Below the pieces are notes generated by a model. It was not told where the DNA came from. It worked only from the letters and a program-made list of their open reading frames with translations, and made no database searches. From the NCBI GenBank assembly GCA_022885665.1, contig JAGQDJ010000633.1, forward strand, positions 1,674,001 through 1,738,000: a stretch of DNA of 64,000 bases. Direction: 5' to 3'. This DNA is from Triops longicaudatus. Lineage: Eukaryota; Arthropoda; Branchiopoda; Notostraca; Triopsidae. Below, piece by piece: positions 54,601 to 64,000 of this stretch; positions within the stretch are counted from its first letter, which is position 1, and every line of letters starts with the position of its first letter. The position numbers and the translations under genes are program-made.

Positions 54601-56250
54601 TTGTCCATCTGATCTCGCTCGGTGTCAATCAACATGGCTGGGGTTGCAACTTATATGAACCCCAAAATACTCCAAAGTCGAGTTTTGGCGTTCCGAGAGT
54701 ACTTCGAGTCTGTTGTTAAGGCTACATTCTTTTTCCCCTCCTTCAGTTCCAATCCCACGGACATCCCTGTTAGGAATGTCGCTGGTTGTTAGGAATCAGC
54801 GCATAAACTGGTTCTCGGTCTCTTAAGAACCCGATAACCTGACACGACATTCTAACACAAAAAAGGAGCCAGAAAGGAAACTTCAAAGCTACCTTGCGTT
54901 ATCTTTTCCTGCGTTTTCTAGCCCTTTCCAGGAACAGGAATATAACCCTTTAGATTCCTTAGCTTCGGAGTCCTTTTATCTGTCCAGAGAGTTTTCATTA
55001 ACAAAGGCCTGGAATCAATGAAACGGAGACGCATTGTTTATTCCAGAAGTGCGACTGGGCGAAACTTAAGTAATTCCTAGTAGTTAAATAGACTCGCTCG
55101 TTTAGCTATCGGTACTCTAAATACTCCTAAAAATACAAGCACTTTCGCTGGGACACTTTTCTTACTGACAGCTTCTTTTCTCGTGCTTTGTTGACTTGAT
55201 ATTTCCTTTTCGTTTTCTTTCTACCGTAGTGCGTGGTTGACATAAAAGAAGCCATCTGTCTCAAATCCCAATCATAGCACCTGGTCAGCTTGAAAAGGCA
55301 GTCCACTATAATGAACACCTGACTTGCATTTAGCATTATCTGGTGCGTAGAAAAAAGGAAAAACAGAGGTCGTCTACGGCAGGCTAATCGACTTCGCCAA
55401 TATTTAAAATGGACTAGAAACTCTTTTAAGCTATGCAACCTGCGTTCTCTCATCGTTTCTTTAATTGCCTGGACTTTAACAAGCCACTTATTAATGTCCA
55501 ATCCTTTTTTCATATTAATGACATTGCTGGGGCGCCAGTCCTCAATTAACATGCTCGCCACTCTGTATAACAATTATTTCTGGAAAAACGTCTTCAAAAG
55601 GAAGAAAGAACATACAGTCATGGACCTTTATCCGCATGCTGCCAACGTGGGCAAACCTCTCCCCACAAAAAAAAAGAGAAACAAGACGCTTCTATCCGGT
55701 TTCCCGATAAAGATCGTTCCAGGTACGCGCATCTTGGAAAACTTGGCAATTAAAACGCCGTAAATGCGCGAACCTTGTCCATGGATTAACAACCCTCCTG
55801 CAAATGTTCTAATAATGGTTACGCACAAAGCTCTTGCGCCTGGCACACAACGTACCACCAAAACCTGAACTCATCACACGCGTTCTATTCTCCAGGCAGG
55901 CCATGCGAGGATTCTCAGGGTATATGCGAAGCTTGAACCTGTGGTACTGACCAAATGTCACAACTTGAAAGACTTGAAAAGCCTACCAGAAATGAGCTGT
56001 GAGTATGAAGTGCGGAAAGAGCGAGGAGGGGAGCGAAAGAGATGAAATATGAGATAGGCCAAAAAATGGTGCTTCGCAGCTTTAACGGTCTTAGTGCGTG
56101 TGTACGAGGAAATTGGAATGGCTCCGGCCTGCCTAGATACTGTAGGTGTGATGTTTCATCTCATCTATCATTCGGCCAACAACGTGTTAGCTTTTTATCG
56201 CCAACAAACGCATAACAAATGAGAAAGTCGAAAAATGAGTTGCTGCTTAC

Positions 56251-56510
56251 CTGTGGGCACATTTTGCACTGGTACTTGCGTCCAGTGCCGTTGGCATGGG
56301 GTTGGGGTCCTGCACTGGAGCCTGCTGATCCCCCACCTAATTTAGCACTAATCGGTTGTGGGACGACGAGCATGGAGCCAGAAGAAGCCGACGCTGCTGG
56401 AGGAGAGGAGGAGGAAGACGACGTCGAACGAGGGCCTGTGCCGTAAAGGCCAGGCCCAGCACCTAACCCTGAATGTCCAACATCCAAACGGCCGTCGTCG
56501 AGACTGCCAC
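56251..56510 (-). CDS. rn: Internal coding exon of the rotund/squeeze-family gene (linker plus first half of zinc finger 1)
   Basis: This 260-base exon contributes two bases of a split codon plus 86 codons. The acceptor is a T-rich stretch ending TTTGACAG (AG at 56511-56512). The donor is CAG|GTAAGC (GT at 56249-56250), a strong consensus. The product is a Gly/Ser/Pro-rich linker with a run of six serines, then the block MLVVPQPISAKLGG, then GRKYQCKMCPQ at the end. KYQCKMCPQ supplies the two cysteines of zinc finger 1. Joined to the terminal exon it reads CPQ|IFGSKADLQLH, which matches the first finger of rotund/squeeze proteins, so this junction is secure. The first base of its first codon must come from an upstream exon ending in phase 1. 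The exon beginning at 63672 does not offer this at its best donor, which leaves the upstream connection unsettled. Confidence 0.93.
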
Positions 56511-59500
56511 CTGTCAAACAAATGCGAGAAAAAAACACCAACATAAATTAAACTTGCCAACATGCAGCTTAAATAGACACAATAACTTATTCGTACAAAA
56601 TAGAAGATAAAAAGAACCACGCGTGAGTGCGTTTCGTGGGATGTGCAAAATTGCCATTAACAAGAAAAGTCCCTTTAATTCCCACTTAAGTGTATGTATA
56701 CCCGTGGCAAATAACAACGATGTTCAAGTCCTTGTAGTAGCTTGACAGTGTTTACACGCTAGCCTGTATGGCATGACAGGGTCAATCTCGTCTCTGATAT
56801 CCCCCGGTAGCCAGATGACACCACCAATTACGTCTCATTATTTTTTGTATTCTACTCTCGTCATTCGAAACGTTACGATCCCACGTTTCCCAAACGCTCC
56901 CAGACTGTTTATTAATGACTTATGACTAAGAGCCCAGCAAGAAATGTTACACACATTTATCATGCAATGTACTGTGGGTGTACAATAAATCCTACAGGGA
57001 ATATGCCTCCTCTGCTCCTGACACCGAGGAGTGCGAGTTCTTACCAGAGGTCGCGAAGTACGTATAGGTACAGCCCCCTCTAGATATATCCAGGTTACAT
57101 ATATGGTAAGGCTATGAAAGATTTATGACAGTTAATACTTACACTTCATGCAAACATTTCATACAACAATACCCAACTAATTTGCAAGTTAGTAGTACAA
57201 CTCCTCCTAGCCGCAGCCATCATGTACATTAGTAAACTGCTCCAAAAATGGGACAACAATTTCTAAACACGTTAAAACAGCCTGGAGTCTTAAAAGCCAG
57301 ATTTTCTACACGGAACTTTCCCAGCATATTTTTTCAACAATGTTACCAGAGTAAAACAACTTCCTCATTTTTCACCCGCTATCTTCACAATGTGTGTACA
57401 CCTTGGGTCGTCACATTAGCGTGCTAGGGGGGCCTGGACCCGTCTCTGCTCTTGTATTGGGTGACGCGTCCTACGTCGCCGAGTGACAACTTCCGCCACG
57501 GAGCTCATTGTCATGCACGCGAAAATAGCTCTCCCTTAACCCTTTTTCCGTCCTGTTCTCATAACGCCTCTCACTATAGACACTCATGTCCGAAGGGTAA
57601 CTTCACACACAACTGCCTAACTCTTTGAACCCCGCCGCATATACAAAACATCGACTTCTAACCAGGTGTCATGGGCATCCTACTTTTCATTGTTACGAGA
57701 CAGTCAATACAAAAATGCCGCAAAATTAGCACGCGGTGGCCACTTGGCTTAAGTACTTTTACATTAGAAAACCTACTAAAAAAAGAAATAATACAATTGT
57801 GGAAGTATCTTATCAAGCTATTTAGTGAGAACTCGCGAAAATGAGGCGTTTTCCTACATTAAAGGTCAACAACAGTGATCATTTTTTTTCGCTACGCAAC
57901 CGGCGGGAAGCTTTAAAGCGGGAAAGTGTCCAAGCCGGTATATGAACAACAAAGTAACTTGTCTAATTCCAAAGCATACATGTTACGGTGAAGCTAAGCT
58001 GAGGGATTTATGACAGGGACACAAGTATGAACTTTTACTCTCATCAGTTTCTTAAACTCCTTCCCATCCAACGGAAGCACATGATTCCCATACATCTTTT
58101 GAGGTATATCCCCTCCATAAAGCGATCACCACTCACACTTAAAAAAAATCGTTTTAAGGGAAAGACAAGTGTAATAATTGAACGCTATAAAAGATCGCTC
58201 AAAGCAAGAAGACCTAGCCGCATAAAAACACAACGACAGATAGCTATTACGTGCAGGGGCAACAAACTTTCACTTGCATTCGTTTTTCAAATGCTTAAGC
58301 CTCTTTGTCATTCGACAAGCTTAGGAGTACATGTGCCGCAGATTAGAACTAATAGCAAACTCTGCTCTGCAACTATTTTTCAGACTTAGCTTTGAGGAGT
58401 ATAACAACGTCGGAACAGACAAAAGAAAAGGGGTCTGAAAAGAGATTAACTTCCGCAAGTAGCTTCGCCCGTGCGCGATAGTTGCGTCCCGGTTGACCGT
58501 TTTGTTCTTTCATTGCTCTCATTAATGGACATTTCATATTGCAGAAGCTTTCGGTATCTTCAAATTAATGTAAAATTCCCTTTATATTTAAAAAGTACTT
58601 GTGTGTCTTGTAAAAAATCAGTTTTCCCATGCTATTGAAACTGCTCGTGAGATTGCACAAAATTACTAAGGATGTCGGCCTGTTAATTCCAAGTTTAAAA
58701 AATCCAGAACCGGGAAGGGAAGCTTACTTAATCCGTAGCGATTGAGCTGCATATCAAGGCTAAAACACCTGACCGGTCAAGTTCTTCGTAATCCACCTAT
58801 TCAAGCTTGCGACACAAAGCTGTGTCAAGTTTGACAAACCAGAGCCGTAATAGGTTGGCTTTTTTTACTTGTAGCACACTTTGAAAACAACTGGACAACT
58901 CCAGGTCCGGCACAGGTGTAACAAAAACTTGCAATTGGCACTAATCTGAGAGCCGGGCACACGGAGAACAGAAAAGTATCTCCGTTTTTCCGAAAATCCA
59001 CTTAGACAGGGAGCGCAGGAAGACCTGTTTGAAAAACACGTCCTCACTATACCAAGTACTTATCGGGATTGCCGGCGCTAGCCGCGGGACTGCCGGAATA
59101 AGACTACAATCCTTCCAGCTGGGCTCGTTCCACCGCTGCATTCACGCTCTTACACTGCAGCGAGTTACATATAGCCCTTGAGAGATTCGAACTCCCTTTT
59201 TACCTGTTCCTCCTACTTGCCATGCAAAACGTAAAAGCTGACCAATAGTTTTTCAACAGGATTTGCTGGGGCTCAACCACTGTAAATATATAAAAAAAGG
59301 AAAACTCCTTCCCTAAATAACAACCTTGTCCTTTGACAAAAAAAGAAAGGCACAAACAAGGCACATCTATTGCTTGCCGATTCCTCTCTATTGCTCAGAA
59401 CATTTTTTAAAAGGAAAAGTCTCGACACGAAGAACGGCTTAAAAGAGCCTTTGTCCAACCCGTTGAATCCCGCAACAACCCGCGCTACCCTTTTTCCCCC

Positions 59501-61645
59501 GGTCGCTCTAAAAAAAAATCTCAGCGAGGCCAATTTCTGATAGTTACGTAGGATGGACAGCAAAGTAAAACGGTCATTCAAAGCCTAATTTTATTGTACT
59601 GAACTCGGCCCCCTTTTTCGGTTATGGCGGTATTTTAACCAGCCAATACACCACCCCTCGCACATAAACCCTTCCCAAATAACCCTTTGAATTCATTTCC
59701 TTGGAACCAACTTGGCTTGAGTCCGAAATTAGTTACGCTACATTCTCACAACTCTATAGCCCAACTCTGAAGACAAGGTCATTGAATTTTAATTTTATGA
59801 CACATTTAAAGCCGGGCGAAAGCCGTCCGCGGCAGCAACCAGTGACTCCAAAATGGTATATTAAGTATGAATTAGGACAAAACACATATGCGCTTACCTT
59901 TTTGCATGGGCCCGCCATTGCTGCTTTGCTCAGACGGCGTCATTTTGCTCTACAAAAACAGGACATAATTAGCATGTGTTACTTTCGTTAAAATCCCAGT
60001 AGCAATGTAATATATTATTATCGATCAAAAGCATAGCCTTGATATCACTACTTATACTTCAAATTATTAAATTAAATTGTTGCAGCAATCCGACGCACGA
60101 AAGAACAAAAATCCGAATTTTGATTAGTTTTATGTGAATGACTGATTACTATACGTACTGAATTTACGTAACGTTAGGCAACGAGATGCTACGTGAAATT
60201 ATACAACGTCAAAAATCCGAATTGCCACACGCCTCTTTTTAGACAAACGGACTTTTCAACCCTTCTCATTTTTTTTTACGATGGTTTCGTGATTTTTATG
60301 GAGGGCCAATATCACAAACTCTGCCTACCACGAAAAGAGAAACTTGTAACCACAGCGCTAGAGATGTTCGGTAAGGTTTGCCTCTCAATCTGACAGATAT
60401 TACTTTTTTTCCCCTAACAGTGCGGCTATTATGATGAATTCTGTGCTCAAATTTCCCAAAAGAAGCCGAGACGCTTAAAGGGTTAAGGGGAAACACTTGT
60501 CTACTAGCGACTCGCATGGTAACAATGTCATGAATTCAATGGTGTGGACCAGAATTATGGTCGTTTTATGCGTCCATGGCGCGGGCATGTAAAATTTGTC
60601 GTCTTGAAGCAGTTTTATGGAGGTCGAAAAGAGCCGAAAACATAGGGCAATAACTGGACACGGTCGGCCAAGCAGTTCGATTAAATCAGAGGTTCTGCTA
60701 CCCTGGCGCTTTCTGAGTTTTCGTTCCTGAACGCCAAAAAATGCTTTCTTTTTTTATTTCAATCATTCCCCCCAAATAAAGGTACAACCTGAGAAAACCT
60801 GGCATATGCTCACACGTTTCAACCGATCCTAGTCCAAGCCAAGTCTTGGAATCGAGACGAAGTCTTATGAATATCACGATGGATAGCGGCGCAATGCTGC
60901 TTTCCTTGCATGCAAGAGGGTTACGACGGGGTTCAAAAGGGGCGAGAAAAAACGCGGAGGTACAAAAAATGAGGTCAAATAATAGTCAAAGCAAACAGTG
61001 AAGAGAGTCGATCAGGGTTAAAAAAAAAGCGCATAAAAACTCGGAAAGGGGAGTTGGTTTTGAATGAGCTCGGCAAGGCCTGACCGAGCGCAACAACTCG
61101 TGTGGTCAACGTGCGTGCTGAGCCCACCACGAACACCAACACCTTTTTATGCACAGCGAGAAAAGGTTGTGTATAAAAACGCCGGCTACTCACTTTTTCT
61201 CAGCTTTTTTTTATATATTCCAGCGATGATCTGCTTCTTACCTGCTAAGTAGCCTTTAGAGCAAACAAAAGAGGGCACACTTTTCAAACATCTTGGTGTT
61301 TGCTCCTTTTCACAATATTAATCACTATCATAATGGCGGCAGGGTGATTCAAAAGCTGCGGAGAGCAATGGTAATTCAAAAGCTACAGAAGGCAGCGAGA
61401 GGCAATGCGAACAAAATGGGCCGTTTTGTTGCTTATGCTGCGCTGTTGCAGCAGTGAAGGATTGTTTTAGGAAACTTTTTCTAGAAAAGGTTTCGAATGA
61501 CAGCTAAAATACCCAGGACGCTGGGATAGGTAGAGAATTTTGCCAGTACGCCATTACGGAGAACCCCTAGCAGCAATCACTGTTCTGTTTTACGGCACTG
61601 GGCCCTATAGCTAACGAATGAGGGACTTTTGGGGTGAACTGCAAC

Positions 61646-61658
61646 TTTTTTTTTTTTT
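61646..61658. repeat. T13 homopolymer
   Basis: Thirteen T bases in the 6.7 kb intron. Confidence 0.9.
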
Positions 61659-62655
61659 GACTATGTAAGACAGCTGCAAAATCTGCATTTGCCAAACCCG
61701 TCCGCGATGCTTGGGAACCCGCTAAAATGAGTAAGAGGAAAAGAGCGAGGAAGGAGCGAGTCATAAAACGGGATAAAAAGAAAAAACAGGCATCCTAACT
61801 CGGCGACGAATATCCACATGGCTTTAACGACACAGAATGGTCATAGAGTTTCCCCAAGAACCCTATTAGGACACGCTGCTGGTCTGATTCAGGAAGCTCT
61901 TCTTTTACGCACCCAAACCGAGTCAAAGGACTGATGCCAAGAGCCTTTGCGTTACGGCTGGAACAGGAGAAAGAGTATATGCAAATGATTGCAACATCGT
62001 CGGCAACCCGTGTGCTCTTGTCATATCCAAAAAATACGGGCCACTGGTTTTCCACTTGACTTGAACCATGTCTCTATTGAACGACCTGTAGGGACTCAGC
62101 ATTTATATTACACTATTCCACCACGAGACCACCAGTTCGGAAGACAAAGTGGAAAACATTGGGACCCATGCAAAGTAGTCGCCTAGATGTGGTATTGTCG
62201 GTGCGGAAACGGGGACGGGAAAATAGAGAACAATCAAGTGCTGTTTTGGTGATATAAGCCAAGTTGACTAAGACTTTTTGAAAAGAAAAAATCTTAAACA
62301 AATCTTGCTCGAGACTTATGTCAGAAATTGTCTCTTTTTTTTAAGCAGAAAGAAAAAAGGAACTAACTTAAAAACATTCCACGCATTTTTTTCAATAGAC
62401 TTCTCTGATTCATGAAACGAAATATCCCATTTCTTTACAAAAACATGTTGCCCGACTAGAAAATTCGACCTCACAGAACACAAAATATATAATAAAGAAT
62501 TTTAAGAAATCTGCATCATGAATGATGATACAGTTGAAGCCCTTTTATCCAGCCACGTTTCAACCAGCCATGACTAGGTGTCCTACGTGAACCAGCTCCC
62601 TGATCCCCATTCTAAGAAACATTGCAGAACGCAATGCTCACAGAATAGCGTAATA

Positions 62656-62816
62656 CAGTAAAACCTAGTTATGATGAACATTGGTTTTAATAATTACCGA
62701 TTGTTCTGAAGGATGCGAAACGAATGGCATTCAAGCAAATATTGGCTATTACAAACTTCGGCAAAAAGGAACCCATTTCGTGTCCCTCTAATGTTCGCTA
62801 TAGCGAAGTTTTACTG
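62656..62816. mobile_element. Pogo-like MITE nested inside the larger element
   Basis: The left end is CAGTAAAACCTAGTTATGAT, continuing GAACATTGG. The right end on the opposite strand is CAGTAAAACTTCGCTATAGC, continuing GAACATTAG. TA flanks both sides (62654-62655 and 62817-62818). It is 161 bp with no coding capacity. The termini differ from those of the enclosing element, so it belongs to a different MITE family and inserted later. Confidence 0.75.
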
Positions 62817-62973
62817 TAATTTATTACGAAATTATAACAGAGCGTTTATCCGAATAATAATTAAAGAAATATTCGTAATAAATTTTTTCTCCGTATTTAC
62901 TATATATATAATTGCTATCTTTATGCTCTTTTTACGTTTTCCTTTACCCAGCCAAGGGTTCAATCCCATCGAG

Positions 62974-63006
62974 CAATGTTTCTCAAACAGGGGTCAATTG
63001 ACCCTA
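62974..63006 (+). mobile_element. Possible hAT-type transposon end
   Basis: The motif CAATGTTTCTCAAACAGGGG is followed by a perfect 14-bp palindrome GGGTCAATTGACCC (62991-63004). Ends of the form GTTTCTCAAAC-GGGGTC-N-GACCC are familiar from hAT elements. No partner end or 8-bp duplication was found, so this is a fragment or a coincidence. Confidence 0.3.
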
Positions 63007-63192
63007 AATTGAGTAAAAGTGGTCTTTCTTTGGAGGTAGCGTCATACTAACGTTTCATTCGTGTTTGGTGAAAATTACTGTAGATAAACGCTCTCTGAGT
63101 AATCGAGGGAGAAGTTTGAGAAGCCTGCCCTTATGGCTGGAAAAGAGGGCTTTTACTGTATTAGTATTTGTTACCACTCGCGCAGCACTGAC

Positions 63193-63672
63193 CTCCACTC
63201 CATTCCACATATAATGGACGTCATGGTGAGGGTTACTCATGTGTTCCGCCATGACGGACATCCAATGCATGAGGCCTTGCGGAGGTGGACCTTGTGCACC
63301 TGAGCTGGAGCCAGCTCCACTGTGCCCACCCTGGCTGTGCGAGAGGGAGTGGCTATGGGGATGAGCACCGTGGGCGTGGTGGGAGTGGGCGTTATGATGA
63401 GAGTGACTGCCAGGCGTGGCGGAAGGCGTGGGCGGGGTCCCGGCCCCAGGAGCCGTCGTTCCTGGGCCTGACGAACTCGTGTTGCCGTTGTTGGGTGTCG
63501 CGCTATTGTTGCTATTGTTACTGGGAGTATTGCCGGCTGCACTGGCTCCAATTGATGAAGCACTGGTCGAAGTTCCGTTCCCCGTCCCGCTCCCGCCGCC
63601 TTGGTTCGGACTAGGCTTGGAAGCATGGGCGTGGGCCGCTTCTGGAGCTGGGGACCACACCAGAGACGCTTT
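63193..63672 (-). CDS. rn: N-terminal-region coding exon of the rotund/squeeze-family gene (partial gene; 5' exons outside window)
   Basis: This open exon is 160 codons long, starting KASLVWSPAPEA after an acceptor with a long pyrimidine tract ending CTCCATAG (AG at 63673-63674). That TAG is also an in-frame stop, which limits the exon at its 5' side. The product is low complexity: Gly/Ser/Thr/Asn-rich, then a histidine-rich run (alternating HSHH/AHGAHPHSHS), then the ordered block GLMHWMSVMAEHMSNPHHD, then VHYMWNGVE. From memory of the family, the HWMSVMAEHM and HYMWN motifs are found N-terminal to the fingers in arthropod rotund/squeeze proteins. The best donor is GAG|GTCAGT (GT at 63191-63192), making the exon symmetrical (phase 0 to phase 0). 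There is no methionine before the MHWMS block, so the start codon is most likely in an upstream exon beyond the window. Identity is well supported by the motif and by strand; the exact 3' boundary is less sure. Confidence 0.85.
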
Positions 63673-64000
63673 CTATGGAGAAGAAGAAACAATCACATGT
63701 GTTACTACTTATATCAAACCCATGGCCAATTACATTTAGAACGGTATATAATATTGCACAAGACAGGGCGGAGCTATTTTCCCCTTCGCATGCAGCCAAA
63801 CTGTTTCCGACTCGTTGGATTGTAATAGCACAGCGTATCCGCGCACATAGGCAATTCCACGTGTACTGTTCAGACCGTCGGACTCTAAACCTGTCTGGCT
63901 CAACGGCTTAAATTCCAAGTTTTTAAATTCACCCGCAACAAAAAATATATATTATATCGCTTCCAAATACAATAAGAAAATTGTGCAACTTATATGCATT
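63673..64000 (-). other. Intron 5' of the N-terminal exon (continues beyond the window)
   Basis: The sequence upstream of the acceptor at 63673-63674 is T- and C-rich on the minus strand, as expected for an intron 3' end. No conserved coding block is seen up to the window edge. Confidence 0.7.

Larger units (their letters stand above)
45098..56250 (-). other. Intron between the linker exon and the terminal zinc-finger exon
   Basis: This is about 11.2 kb bounded by a good donor (GTAAGC) and acceptor (TTTGCAG). Inside are a poly-C/poly-T junction at 51599-51616, a 21-bp palindrome at 50037-50057, several CCATAAAA octamers, and a stretch at about 53.85-54.7 kb with unusually few stops. I see no recognisable coding exon, RNA gene or complete transposon. 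Confidence 0.9.
62531..63158. mobile_element. Non-autonomous pogo/Tigger-like DNA element (outer element of a nested pair)
   Basis: The left end reads CAGTTGAAGCCCTTTTATCC, continuing AGCCA. The right end, read on the opposite strand, is CAGTAAAAGCCCTCTTTTCC, also continuing AGCCA, so the inverted termini match at about 21 of 25 bases. TA dinucleotides flank both ends (62529-62530 and 63159-63160). CAGT...ACTG termini with TA target duplication are typical of pogo-like members of the Tc1/mariner superfamily. There is no transposase ORF in its 628 bp, so it is a deletion derivative or MITE. A second element is inserted at 62656-62816 and a hAT-like end lies near 62974. Confidence 0.72.
56511..63192 (-). 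other. Intron region between the N-terminal exon and the linker exon; may hide a short exon
   Basis: This is about 6.7 kb. The flanking exon phases disagree at the preferred donor, so an unrecognised short exon may lie within. I could not pick one out by eye on this strand. The region holds a nested pogo-like element pair at 62531-63158, a hAT-like end inside it, and a poly-T run at 61646-61658. Otherwise it is unremarkable AT-rich DNA. Confidence 0.75.
43919..63672 (-). other. rn: Gene span: rotund/squeeze-family zinc-finger gene, 5'-truncated by the window edge
   Basis: The three coding exons lie on one strand in the expected order and encode about 639 residues of one protein. The introns are 45098-56250 (about 11.2 kb) and 56511-63192 (about 6.7 kb). 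The position of the intron inside finger 1, just after the second cysteine and PQ, is a firm anchor. In Drosophila the rn locus makes a long and a short (roughened eye) form from separate promoters that share the finger exons. An equivalent internal promoter here could lie in the 6.7 kb intron or further upstream, but I see no sequence proof of one. No other gene is recognised on either strand within the span. Confidence 0.92.

Noticed and set aside
55127..55573. 148-codon minus-strand open frame in the long intron
   Set aside because: It has no recognisable domain and no link in phase or motif to the flanking exons; length is within chance for 64 kb.
59183..59200. T-arm-like GAGTTCGAATCTC on the minus strand
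   Set aside because: No acceptor stem partner or A box is found at the proper distance.
1..64000. CRISPR arrays, bacterial operons, viral insertions or complete retrotransposons
   Set aside because: No regularly spaced direct repeats, no reverse transcriptase, integrase or transposase motifs, and no LTR pair were seen on either strand.

Overview
The window looks like non-coding-rich nuclear DNA from an invertebrate animal, most likely an arthropod. It is roughly 60% A+T by eye, CpG is not obviously depleted, introns are long and there are small DNA-transposon remnants. The only gene I can support is on the minus strand: a rotund/squeeze-family C2H2 zinc-finger transcription factor (Drosophila rn/sqz, nematode lin-29, vertebrate ZNF362/ZNF384 type). 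The lineage cannot be fixed further from sequence alone, and nothing suggests a prokaryote, organelle or virus.

Layout. From 1 to about 43.9 kb there is no recognisable gene. This stretch holds AT-rich intergenic DNA, microsatellites, a pogo-like MITE at 13991-14143, a tRNA-derived-SINE-like remnant near 14.85-15.0 kb, and a diverged dispersed repeat at 32.5 and 34.55 kb that carries a palindrome. From 43919 to 63672 three coding exons of the rotund/squeeze gene are read right to left. Exon A (63193-63672) is the low-complexity N-terminal part with a conserved HWMSVMAEHM block. Exon B (56251-56510) is a Ser/Gly/Pro linker plus the first half of zinc finger 1. Exon C (43919-45097) has the rest of finger 1, fingers 2-6, a polyalanine tract, the C-terminal LHQIKNYAH block and the stop. 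Their introns are about 11.2 and 6.7 kb. The 5' end lies beyond the right edge of the window, because exon A starts at a splice acceptor.

Exons B and C join in frame and rebuild a perfect zinc finger. Exons A and B do not join in frame at the best-looking donor, so either a short exon (3n+1 bases) is hidden in the 6.7 kb intron or a weaker donor 4 bases downstream is used. That same intron carries a nested pair of pogo-like elements ending only 34 bp from the exon A donor.

I found no convincing tRNA, rRNA, CRISPR or long transposon ORF, and no clearly novel multi-gene system. The many short open frames outside the three exons look like chance ORFs.
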